Shown one piece after another: positions 8,566 through 16,344 of a stretch of 64,000 nucleotides of DNA. Each line of letters opens with the position of its first letter. The stretch's first letter is position 1. Source of the stretch: Herbaspirillum sp. meg3. Its GTDB lineage: Bacteria > Pseudomonadota > Gammaproteobacteria > Burkholderiales > Burkholderiaceae_D. The position numbers and the translations under genes were made by a program. The notes beneath the pieces were generated by a model that made no database searches, had not been told where the DNA came from, and saw nothing but the letters and a program-made list of their open reading frames with translations. The stretch covers positions 5,332,001-5,396,000 of the forward strand of contig NZ_CP022736.1 in the NCBI RefSeq assembly GCF_002257565.1, given 5' to 3'.

Positions 8566-9357
8566 ATGAACACCATCGTCGACAAAGCAGTTATCCAAAA
8601 CCATCCCATCGTCTCTGCCGAACAATGGCTGAGTGCGCGCAAGGCACTGCTGGCACGCGAAAAAGAACTGACACGCCTGCGCGATGAGATCGCCCGTGAG
8701 CGCCGCGCATTGCCGTGGGAACGGGTCACCAAGGATTACATCTTCGACACACCAGCAGGCAAGCGCACACTTGCCGAACTGTTTGACGGCCGCAGCCAGT
8801 TGCTGGTGCAACACTTCATGTTCGGCCCGGGCTGGGAACAGGGCTGCCCGAGCTGCTCTTTCATGGCGGACCACGCCGACGGCATGAACGTGCATCTGAA
8901 ACAGCGCGACATCACGCCGGTCGCCGTTTCACGCGCGCCACTGGCCGAGATCGAACGCTTTCGCCAACGCATGGGCTGGCAGTTTCCGTGGGCATCGTCG
9001 CATGACAGCGATTTCAACTTCGACTTTGCGGTCAGCTTCACACCGGAAGAACAAGCCAAGGGCGAGGTCTATTACAACTACGGCACGCGCTTCTTTCCGG
9101 CCGGCGAGGCGCCGGGCATCAGCGTGTTTTACAAGGATGACAGCGGCGCTGTATTCCACACTTATTCCACCTTCGGCCGCGGCGTGGAGGTCATGATCGG
9201 CGCCTACAGCATGATCGATCTCATGCCCAAGGGCCGTGATGAAGGCGATGCGTCTCACCGGATGGCGTGGGTACGCCATCACGACCGCTACCCGGCGGCG
9301 GCGACTGCGGCTAAACCAGCTGCACCAGGCGGCGCATGCTGCCATGCGCGCACCTGA
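8566..9357 (+). CDS. DUF899 family thioredoxin-like protein
   Basis: Protein of 263 residues with the DUF899 signature: an N-terminal helical stretch (WLSARKALLAREKELTRLRD), ALPWERVTKDYIFDT, then LVQHFMFGPGWEQGCPSCSF where CPSC resembles a thioredoxin active site, and later FAVSFTPEEQ and GISVFYKDD. The family has a thioredoxin fold but no established function. The start follows CGGGAGAACATC. The C-terminus carries two adjacent cysteines (GGACCHART). It is co-directional with the upstream propeller gene and 15 bases from the next membrane-protein gene, so an operon is likely. Confidence 0.88.
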   Translation: MNTIVDKAVIQNHPIVSAEQWLSARKALLAREKELTRLRDEIARERRALPWERVTKDYIFDTPAGKRTLAELFDGRSQLLVQHFMFGPGWEQGCPSCSFMADHADGMNVHLKQRDITPVAVSRAPLAEIERFRQRMGWQFPWASSHDSDFNFDFAVSFTPEEQAKGEVYYNYGTRFFPAGEAPGISVFYKDDSGAVFHTYSTFGRGVEVMIGAYSMIDLMPKGRDEGDASHRMAWVRHHDRYPAAATAAKPAAPGGACCHART

Positions 9358-9372
9358 CCGCCCGAGCATGTC

Positions 9373-10032
9373 ATGTCGACACTCTGGCCATGGCTGGCAG
9401 TCGCAGGCGCGGGTGCCCTGCATGGATTGAATCCCTGCACGGGCTGGATGTTTGCTGCAGCATGGGGATGGCGATCACGCAATCGGATGCAGACGCTGCG
9501 CGCACTGCTGCCGATTGCCGCCGGACATGCCGCGTCGGTGGCGCTGGTAGCTGGTGCGGTGGCGTTTGGGGTCGGGATGGATGGCGTCACCTGGAAAATC
9601 GCGGCAGGCGTATTGCTGGCGATGCTGATCCTGGTCTCCGCACATCGTCTGTCCGGACGCAAGGATATGCAAAGCCGGACACCGGCCACGCATGCGGGAT
9701 TGGCGTTCTGGTCTTGCATGATGTCGACGCTGCACGGCGCCGGTCTGATGCTGGTGCCGGCGCTCGTCCCTCTGTGCCTGAGCAATTCCCCGGCGCGGGA
9801 GATCACCGCCTCCGGCTCGCTGTTGCTGGCACTGGCGGCAGTCATCGTGCACATGGCGGCGATGCTTGCCGTTACGGGTGTTGCAGGCTTGATCGCGGCC
9901 GGTGTCTGCCGGCGCGCTGATATCGATACCGAGATCAACGCGCGCTTTCTCAGATTGCCAATTAAGCTGACAAGACAGGTGCGATCGGGAAATCCACTGG
10001 GATATCGGTCGCAGCGTGCAGATAATTGCTGA
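9373..10032 (+). CDS. Small polytopic membrane protein of unknown function
   Basis: Protein of 219 residues with about five or six hydrophobic segments and an N-terminal motif HGLNPCTGWMFAAAWGW, recalling the NPC motifs of TauE/DsbD-like transporters. A middle segment has SCMMSTLHGAGLMLVPALVP. I do not recognise the substrate. It starts 15 bases after the DUF899 gene, so it should be its partner. The last 24 or so residues (LPIKLTRQVRSGNPLGYRSQ onward) are hydrophilic and overlap the convergent AhpD-like gene by 71 bases, suggesting the ancestral stop was lost and the protein now reads into its neighbour. Confidence 0.65.
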   Translation: MSTLWPWLAVAGAGALHGLNPCTGWMFAAAWGWRSRNRMQTLRALLPIAAGHAASVALVAGAVAFGVGMDGVTWKIAAGVLLAMLILVSAHRLSGRKDMQSRTPATHAGLAFWSCMMSTLHGAGLMLVPALVPLCLSNSPAREITASGSLLLALAAVIVHMAAMLAVTGVAGLIAAGVCRRADIDTEINARFLRLPIKLTRQVRSGNPLGYRSQRADNC

Positions 10033-10504
10033 TGGTCTTGTCTCCGATCACCATCAGCACATCGACCAGGCTGCCCTTGTTGTAACCGGCGGCATAGAAC
10101 GCGTCAAGCAGCGCAGCATCTGCGTGGCCTTTGTTGGCGGCGATGCTCAGTGTCAGCTTGGTCAGGGCATTCAGTTTGGCATCGAACGCCGCATCGCCTT
10201 TGCGAATGGCAATGATCTGCTCATCCGTGAAACCCTGCATCTTGCCGACGACGGTGTGTGCGGAGAGGCAGTACAGGCAGTTGTTGTACTGGCTGACGAC
10301 CAGGTTGATGACTTCGCGTTCTTTACCGCTCAGCGAACTCTTGCCGCTTTGCAGTGCCAGGTAGTTGCCCAGTGCATGTTCGGAGTGCGCGAAACCGGCA
10401 TACAGATTAGGGACGAAGCCGAGCATCTTTTGCAGGTTGTCGAAAATGGCCTGATTCGCCGGGGAGACTTCGCTGCGGGTTGGAACGTTGAATGTCGTTG
10501 TCAT
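9962..10504 (-). CDS. Carboxymuconolactone decarboxylase / AhpD-like peroxidase-related protein
   Basis: All-helical protein of 180 residues in the AhpD-like superfamily. The redox motif CLYCLSAHTVVG (CxxC followed by a histidine three residues on) near residue 93 is that of alkylhydroperoxidase-type enzymes. The N-terminus ANQAIFDNLQKMLGFVPNLY is the usual peroxidase-related opening. It would reduce peroxides with a thiol partner in the cytoplasm. The start at 10504 follows CAAGGATAG upstream. It is convergent with the small membrane protein and overlaps its end. Confidence 0.9.
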   Translation of the reverse strand: MTTTFNVPTRSEVSPANQAIFDNLQKMLGFVPNLYAGFAHSEHALGNYLALQSGKSSLSGKEREVINLVVSQYNNCLYCLSAHTVVGKMQGFTDEQIIAIRKGDAAFDAKLNALTKLTLSIAANKGHADAALLDAFYAAGYNKGSLVDVLMVIGDKTISNYLHAATDIPVDFPIAPVLSA

Positions 10505-10725
10505 GATGCCTATCCTTGTTGGTGAGGCACAGAGGCTCTGTGCGTGAGGCCATTATTGGCTTTTGCCTCTCCGCGCAGAAGACGGGCTGACCGACTAAGA
10601 CTTATTCCCGCTGGGAATGATGCTATACCGCTCACGGACCCCGCCACCTCATCACCGAACTCGCTGCGCCCATCAGCGGTATGCCGAACTTCACGAATAG
10701 ATCAACCGAAGATTCAAACAACGAG

Positions 10726-11622
10726 TCAGACAATCGCTGCAGGATGCAGTAAATCGTCGATGCCGATGCGTTGTGCAAATTCTTCCCGCACACGCTCGGC
10801 GACATCGGTCACCGCACCCGCGCCATCATCGATGAAGTCCACCACGGCGCGGAACGGACGCTGACCGGCGGGTAAATTGACGATGCGCGTCATTTCATCG
10901 GCGACAGCCTGTGGATCCGCATCGGCAGGCGACAAGGCCGACAGTCTTGCACCGACCTGATTCATCAATCCTGCATAACGCGCATAGGCATCGGCGGTCT
11001 TCTGATCTGCAGGTTTGCCGGCATTGGGAAAGTGATCGGTACCATGCGTGAACGCGCCCGGCACCATGATCGAGGTCTCGATACCGAAGCGTGCCAGCTC
11101 ATACGACTGCGTGACGGCGAGCGAATCCATCGCCGCCTTGGCGGCGGCATACGGCCCCATGAACGGCGGAAACCCGCCGCGTACCGTCGTGCTGCTGACC
11201 CACAGCAGCAAACCCGATTGACGCTCACGCATGTGGGGCAAAGCGGCGCGGTTGACGCGTTGGGCGCCGAGGACGTTGGTATCGAAGACCTTGATCATTT
11301 CTTCCGGCGTGAAGGCTTCCGTGGGGCCGACGACCAGATGACCGGCGTTATGCACGACGACATCAATGCGCCCTTGCTCGCTGATGATTTTTGCGGCGGC
11401 GCTATCGGCGGATGCCTGCGACAACACGTCCAGTTCGATGGCACGCACGTCGAGACCGCGCGAAAAACTCCAGTCCTGCAACGCGCGCAACTTGGGTGCG
11501 TTGCGGCCGTTGATGTCGCGCATGCCGGCATAGACCGCATGCCCGGCTTGTGCCAGCGAACGCGCAGTGAGGTTGCCGATGCCGGCGGAAGCGCCGGTGA
11601 CGAGGATGACTAATTTGTTCAT
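10726..11622 (-). CDS. Short-chain dehydrogenase/reductase
   Basis: Classical SDR of 298 residues. The cofactor motif TGASAGIG is at about 9-16, NAG (VVHNAGHL) near 88, the catalytic serine in LLWVSSTTVRGG and the YxxxK motif in GPYAAAKAAMDS. I start it at 11622 because GAAGGAAA precedes that ATG with 6-base spacing; a longer frame to 11649 lacks this. A second SDR lies 42 bases upstream on the same strand, so the two form an operon. The C-terminal extension beyond the core is typical of extended reductases. The substrate is unknown. Confidence 0.88.
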   Translation of the reverse strand: MNKLVILVTGASAGIGNLTARSLAQAGHAVYAGMRDINGRNAPKLRALQDWSFSRGLDVRAIELDVLSQASADSAAAKIISEQGRIDVVVHNAGHLVVGPTEAFTPEEMIKVFDTNVLGAQRVNRAALPHMRERQSGLLLWVSSTTVRGGFPPFMGPYAAAKAAMDSLAVTQSYELARFGIETSIMVPGAFTHGTDHFPNAGKPADQKTADAYARYAGLMNQVGARLSALSPADADPQAVADEMTRIVNLPAGQRPFRAVVDFIDDGAGAVTDVAERVREEFAQRIGIDDLLHPAAIV

Positions 11623-11664
11623 GATCTTTCCTTCAAATCGGGGAGACATTTGAGGTTTGCGTTC

Positions 11665-12405
11665 TTAAACCAAACCACCGTTTGCGCGCAAGGTTTGTCC
11701 GTTAATCCAGCTACCTGGCGCCGCCAAAAAGACCACCGCCTTGGCAATATCATCCGGCGAGCCCAGACGTTCGAGCGGCGCCGCTTTCGACAAGCGATCA
11801 ATCAGCTCCGGCGTCTTGCCGTTCAGGAACAGCGCCGTGGCCGTCGGTCCCGGGGCGACAGCGTTGACGGTGATCTGCTTGCCGCGCAGTTCCTTGGCGA
11901 AGATGTTGGTCATGACTTCGATCGCGCCCTTGGTGGCGGCATACACCGCATAGCCGGGCATCGCGAGGCCGATCACGCTGGTCGAGAAGTTGACGATGCG
12001 GCCGCCTTGTTGCAAACGTGTGGCGGCGGCGCGCATGGTGTTGAAGCTGCCCTTGAGGTTGACGGCGATCAGGCGGTCGAAGGTGGTGTCGTCGGTATCG
12101 GCCAGCATCGGCAGATTCGGCGGCATGATGCCGGCGTTATTGACCAGCACATCGACGCGGCCGAAGGCAGCGATTGCCTGGTCGAACATGGCGTTGACGG
12201 CGGCAGACTCGGCGACGTCGGCCTGGACGGCGATGGCTTTGCCGCTCGCTGTGGTGATCGCATCGACTACGTTTTGCGCCTCGGCGGCATTGCCCGCATA
12301 GTTGACGATGACGGCGTAGCCTTCCTTGCCGAGTTGTTTAGCGATTTCAGCGCCGATGCCGCGTGAAGCGCCGGTGACGATGGCGACTTGTTGTGCTTGT
12401 TCCAT
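11665..12405 (-). CDS. Short-chain dehydrogenase/reductase (FabG-like)
   Basis: SDR of 246 residues, the standard length. Motifs in order: TGASRGIGAEIAKQL (about 11-25), NNAG (about 90-93), the catalytic serine in NFSTSVIGL, and YAATKGAIEVM with the Tyr-Lys pair. An AGGAG lies 6 bases before the ATG. It is the first gene of a two-SDR operon divergent from a LysR regulator that probably controls both. The sequence resembles 3-oxoacyl-ACP reductase-like SDRs, but being outside a fatty-acid cluster it more likely acts on another carbonyl. Confidence 0.9.
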   Translation of the reverse strand: MEQAQQVAIVTGASRGIGAEIAKQLGKEGYAVIVNYAGNAAEAQNVVDAITTASGKAIAVQADVAESAAVNAMFDQAIAAFGRVDVLVNNAGIMPPNLPMLADTDDTTFDRLIAVNLKGSFNTMRAAATRLQQGGRIVNFSTSVIGLAMPGYAVYAATKGAIEVMTNIFAKELRGKQITVNAVAPGPTATALFLNGKTPELIDRLSKAAPLERLGSPDDIAKAVVFLAAPGSWINGQTLRANGGLV

Positions 12406-12566
12406 GATGTGCTCCTGATAGTGGATAAATGAGTGAATGAGTTTGCTTGCTTGTGACCGCTGTTCAGCGAGTCAGTGAGGCCATTGTGGACTCTGGTTGG
12501 TTTTGGATAAATATGCTTAAATTGCTATCACTATTCAAAAATTGCCAACAATCTGAGAGCCCGGTC

Positions 12567-13472
12567 ATGGATCGTTTCGACGCAATGCGCGTGTTCACCC
12601 GTATCGTGGAATTGGGCAGCTTCACCAAGGCGGCCGACGACCTGCACATCCCGCGCGCCACGGTGACCCACACCATCAAGCAGATGGAAGCCCGTCTGGG
12701 CGTGCGCCTGTTGCAGCGAACCACGCGCCAGGTCAGTGCGACGCTGGACGGCAACGCCTATTACGCGCGCTGCGTGCAACTGATGGCTGACCTGGAAGAA
12801 ACTGAATCCGCTTTCAGCGCCGCCGCCTCCACTCCACGCGGCAAGGTGCGCATCGACTTGCAAGAGTCGCTGGCGATGCATTTCATCCTGCCGCGGCTGC
12901 CGGAGTTTTGCGCACAGTATCCGCAGATCGAGTTGGAAATCGGCATGGGCGACCGCGCCGTCGATCTCGTGCGGGAAGGCTACGATTGCGTCCTGCGCGC
13001 CGGCGAACCGCGCGACTCCAGCCTGGTGATCCGGCGCGTGGCGCGCTTGCAGCAGGTTACAGTGGCTAGTCCGGCGTATCTGAAAAAGCACGGTGTGCCG
13101 GATTCATTAGAGAGTTTTTCCCAACATCAGGCGGTCAATTATTTCTCGTCGGTCAGCGGCAAGATCCTGCCGTTCGACTTTCTCGCTGATGGCGAAACCC
13201 ATAGCATCAGCCTGCCCGGCCAGGTTGCCGTGAGTCACGCCGAGGCTTATGTCCGTTGCTGCGAGGGCGGCCTGGGGCTGGTGCAATTGCCGCGTTATCA
13301 CGTGCAACAGCAATTGGCCGACGGTCGTCTGGTGGAGGTGATGGCGGCGTTGCGCCCGGCGCCGATGGCAGTGTCCATCCTGTACCCGCATCAGCGGCAA
13401 TTGTCCCGGCGCGTGCGCGTGCTGGTGGACTGGATGGCGGATCTGATGCGGCAGGGTGAAAACCCAGCCTGA
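12567..13472 (+). CDS. LysR-family transcriptional regulator
   Basis: LysR regulator of 301 residues. The winged helix-turn-helix is at 1-60 (FTRIVELGSFTKAADDLHIP then RATVTHTIKQMEARLGVRLL), followed by the effector-binding domain (about 90-300). I start it at MDRFDAMRV, position 12567, the canonical LysR N-terminus; the frame extends 40 codons further but that part is not LysR-like. It is divergent from the two-SDR operon, the arrangement in which LysR proteins activate or repress the neighbour. The subfamily is the large CrgA-like group. Confidence 0.93.
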   Translation: MDRFDAMRVFTRIVELGSFTKAADDLHIPRATVTHTIKQMEARLGVRLLQRTTRQVSATLDGNAYYARCVQLMADLEETESAFSAAASTPRGKVRIDLQESLAMHFILPRLPEFCAQYPQIELEIGMGDRAVDLVREGYDCVLRAGEPRDSSLVIRRVARLQQVTVASPAYLKKHGVPDSLESFSQHQAVNYFSSVSGKILPFDFLADGETHSISLPGQVAVSHAEAYVRCCEGGLGLVQLPRYHVQQQLADGRLVEVMAALRPAPMAVSILYPHQRQLSRRVRVLVDWMADLMRQGENPA

Positions 13473-13783
13473 TCTTCCAACTCAACGCTCTTCTGCAAAG
13501 CCTCTTCCCTCCCTCTGTGCCGTCGCGCTATTCCTTGGCGGAAAATTCGTATTGCCAATTTTAGCAACAACTCATATGATGTACGACAACATATAAGTAT
13601 GGACAGGCCAGCTAACCGCCAAGGCCTGCCACCCCAGGAGACAGCATCACCCTCTTTGCGACATGCCGCACCGGCATTGCCGTCGCAACCTATGCCTATA
13701 TGGATCAAGTCTGATTTTCAGGATTGCCGGGCCCTGCCTGGCTGACGAAAACATCAGCATTCCTTTCCCACATGGAGACAACG
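13473..13783. other. Intergenic region ahead of the SMP-30 gene
   Basis: No gene is supported in these 311 bases. It carries a GntR-like palindrome at 13574-13594 followed directly by TATAAG-type promoter sequence, and a leader of about 170 bases before the lactonase start. Confidence 0.6.
13574..13594. promoter_or_regulatory. GntR/FadR-type operator palindrome
   Basis: Half-sites ATATGATGT and ACAACATAT around a central ACG form a near-perfect palindrome with one mismatch. Its GT...AC core resembles FadR-subfamily GntR operators for sugar-acid genes. It lies about 190 bases upstream of the SMP-30 gene next to a promoter-like TATAAG. No GntR gene is in the window. Confidence 0.5.
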
Positions 13784-14854
13784 ATGAATCAGGAAGTGAA
13801 GAAGAAAATTACCGGTTTTGACGCAACTCGTCGTACAACATTACTTGGTGGCCTCGCCTTGGCGACCACTGCCCTGAGTGCAAAAGCGCAGAGTTTTGAT
13901 TTCAAGGCCAGCCAGCGCTATCCCGATCCCAACGTGCAGGTGCTGGACAAGAGCTTCCTGAAATACCGCCTGTACAGCTCGACGGTCGAGCAACTGGCGA
14001 CCGGTTTCCGCTGGGTTGAAGGTCCGGTCTGGTTTGGCGATGGCCGCTACCTCTTGTTCAGCGATATCCCCAACAACCGCATCATGCGCTGGGATGAAGT
14101 CACCGGCACGACGTCGGTGTTCCGCAATCCGGCCAACTTCACCAACGGTCTCGCGCGCGACCGCCAGGGCCGGCTGATCGCTTGCGAACATCTGACACGC
14201 CGTATCACCCGTACCGAATACGATGGCCGCATCACCGTGCTGGCAGATAACTACAATGGCAAGCGCTTCAACTCGCCCAACGACATCATCTGCAAATCGG
14301 ACGGCTCGATCTGGTTCACCGACCCGCCGTTCGGTATTGCCGGTGAATGGGAAGGCGACAAGCAGGCATCTGAACTGCCGCATGCGGTCTATCGCATCGA
14401 CGGCCAGACCGGCAAGCTGAGCCTGATCACCGACGCGCTGGCCGGCCCCAACGGCCTCGCCTTCTCGCCCGATGAAAAAGTCATCTACATCGTCGAATCA
14501 CGCGCTACCCCAAACCGCGTGATCTGGGCTTACCAACTGACCGACAACGGCACCAAACTGGGTTCGCGCACGCTGGCGGTGGACGCCAACGGCCCGGGCG
14601 CCATCGACGGCTTCAAGGTCGACGTCGACGGCAACCTGTGGTGCGGCTGGGGCAGCAACGGCGCACTTGACGCCAATCCATCCGAGCTGGACGGCGTGCG
14701 CGTCTTTACACCGCAAGGCAAAGCCATCGGCCACATCCACCTGCCCGAACGCTGCCCGAACCTGGTGTTCGGCGGGGCGAAGAAGAACCGCCTGTTCATG
14801 GCCAGCAGTCATTCGCTGTATGCGGTGTACGTGGACACACGCGGCGCGGTGTAA
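13784..14854 (+). CDS. Tat-exported SMP-30/gluconolactonase-family protein
   Basis: Six-bladed beta-propeller lactonase of 356 residues. The N-terminus has a twin-arginine signal (ATRRTTLLGGLALATTALSA), so it is exported folded to the periplasm. Family motifs are WVEGPVWFGDGRYLLFSDIP (about 65-85), NGLARDRQGRL, NSPNDIICKSDGSIWFTDPP with the metal-binding Asn and Asp, and GPNGLAFSPDE. It would hydrolyse a sugar lactone such as gluconolactone with a bound divalent metal. ATG at 13784 follows GGAG by 6 bases. It is a single-gene unit behind a GntR-like palindrome. Confidence 0.9.
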   Translation: MNQEVKKKITGFDATRRTTLLGGLALATTALSAKAQSFDFKASQRYPDPNVQVLDKSFLKYRLYSSTVEQLATGFRWVEGPVWFGDGRYLLFSDIPNNRIMRWDEVTGTTSVFRNPANFTNGLARDRQGRLIACEHLTRRITRTEYDGRITVLADNYNGKRFNSPNDIICKSDGSIWFTDPPFGIAGEWEGDKQASELPHAVYRIDGQTGKLSLITDALAGPNGLAFSPDEKVIYIVESRATPNRVIWAYQLTDNGTKLGSRTLAVDANGPGAIDGFKVDVDGNLWCGWGSNGALDANPSELDGVRVFTPQGKAIGHIHLPERCPNLVFGGAKKNRLFMASSHSLYAVYVDTRGAV

Positions 14855-14884
14855 GCCTCTGCCATATCGCAATACCCGTCGCGC

Positions 14885-14916
14885 TTTCTCGCCTGATTGA
14901 TCAATCAGGCGAGAAA
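14885..14916. terminator. 32-bp perfect palindrome after the SMP-30 gene
   Basis: TTTCTCGCCTGATTGA (14885-14900) is followed at once by its exact complement (14901-14916), giving a 16-bp stem with no spare loop bases. It is 30 bases after the lactonase stop, but no T-run follows, so termination is only likely. It could instead be a protein-binding palindrome. Confidence 0.55.
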
Positions 14917-15099
14917 ACGCGGCTTATCTTCCCTTCCTGTCGTCCCCTTGCCTGCATTGACGAGGCAACATCCGCGAATAAATCCACCCTGGCTCAGCGC
15001 AGCGTCAGACGGATAAATTAGAATGGCAGCCAGCGAACCATCCCTGCGGATGACGCTTCGCCAGATCCGATTTCAAACCGGCAATCCCACACACTACAC

Positions 15100-16344
15100 A
15101 TGCGCTGCTCACCATTCGGCTTGCAACATCGCTACCGATACCGGCGCCTGCGCTCCGTTTTTCTTTTGCTTGTTCTGCCACTGTGCGGTGTGCTGCTCGC
15201 CGCCTGCCAACGCGTGCCGGAGGTTCTGCCGCAGCAGGCGTATATCTGGCAGCGCCAATGGACCCCGTCCGTTGTCAACGCCATGCAAGCCAGCGATCAA
15301 CTGGTCGGCGGCTGGCGGGTGCTGGCGGCGGAACTGACCGCGCAACGCCAATGGAAAATAGCCTCCCCCGACTGGCAGGCACTCAGGACGACCACGCATT
15401 CCGTCGTGATGGTAGTGCGGCTGGACGGCCAGACTGACAGTCTCGACGCCGCCACGCAAAACCGTGTGACCGACCTGCTCACGCGCTGGCGACAACAGAA
15501 CGTCCCGGTAGCCGGGGTGGAAATCGACTACGACTGCCCGACCTCGCAATTACCTGCTTATGCCGGCTTTCTCACCGGCTTGCGGCAAAGCCTGGATCGC
15601 GACACAACGCTGTCGATTACCGCGCTGCCGACCTGGCTCACTAGTCCTGTGCTGAACAAGCTGCTGGCCGTGGCGGATGAATCCGTACTGCAGGTGCATG
15701 CCGTGATGAATCCGCGCCAGGGCCTGTTCGATACCGAGCGCGCGCACGCCTGGCTGAAAGCGTATGCGAAGCAGACGACGCATCCCTGGCGCGTCGCCCT
15801 GCCGTCTTACAGCACGCGTGTCAGCTGGGACGACAACGGGCGCATCAGCGCGGTCGAAAGCGAACGGCCGTTACTGGCTTCCGGTGAGACGTCGCAAGAA
15901 CTGGCAGCCTCGCCGACGGCGGTGAGTGCTTTCCTCGCGCAATTGGACAGGGATCCGTCACCGGGACTGATCGGCGTGGTCTGGTTCCGCCTGCCGACGG
16001 AAGGCGATGTGCGCAACTGGAGCCTGACGACCTGGCAAGCGGTACTGGCGCGCCAGCCATTGTCGTCGTCCCTCACGGTTGAAGTGCTGCCCAGTGCGCA
16101 AGCCGGCCTGCACGACCTCACACTACGCAATACCGGCAATGCCGACAGCGCGCTGCCGCAGGTGGTGCGCATCGATGCGGCATGCAATGCCGCCGACGGC
16201 ATCAACGGCTATGCCCTCGAAGCGGACGCCAAAGGCAAATATCTGCGGCGCACGCGCGAGGGATTATTGCGCGCGGGCTACCAACGCAACATCGGCTGGG
16301 TACGCTGCCAGCAACCAGACATCCAACTCCATGTGGAACGCTAA
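15100..16344 (+). CDS. DUF3142 family lipoprotein
   Basis: Protein of 414 residues with a lipoprotein signal peptide; the hydrophobic core FLLLVLPLCGVLLAAC ends in the lipobox cysteine near residue 37. The mature part fits DUF3142: QAYIWQRQWTPSVVNAM, VPVAGVEIDYDC (acidic strand end like a glycosidase barrel), LSITALPTWL and GVVWFRLPTEGD. The (beta/alpha)-barrel pattern suggests a carbohydrate-active or binding role, but none is established. It overlaps or abuts the next gene, forming a two-gene operon of surface lipoproteins. No clear ribosome site marks the start. Confidence 0.78.
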   Translation: MRCSPFGLQHRYRYRRLRSVFLLLVLPLCGVLLAACQRVPEVLPQQAYIWQRQWTPSVVNAMQASDQLVGGWRVLAAELTAQRQWKIASPDWQALRTTTHSVVMVVRLDGQTDSLDAATQNRVTDLLTRWRQQNVPVAGVEIDYDCPTSQLPAYAGFLTGLRQSLDRDTTLSITALPTWLTSPVLNKLLAVADESVLQVHAVMNPRQGLFDTERAHAWLKAYAKQTTHPWRVALPSYSTRVSWDDNGRISAVESERPLLASGETSQELAASPTAVSAFLAQLDRDPSPGLIGVVWFRLPTEGDVRNWSLTTWQAVLARQPLSSSLTVEVLPSAQAGLHDLTLRNTGNADSALPQVVRIDAACNAADGINGYALEADAKGKYLRRTREGLLRAGYQRNIGWVRCQQPDIQLHVER

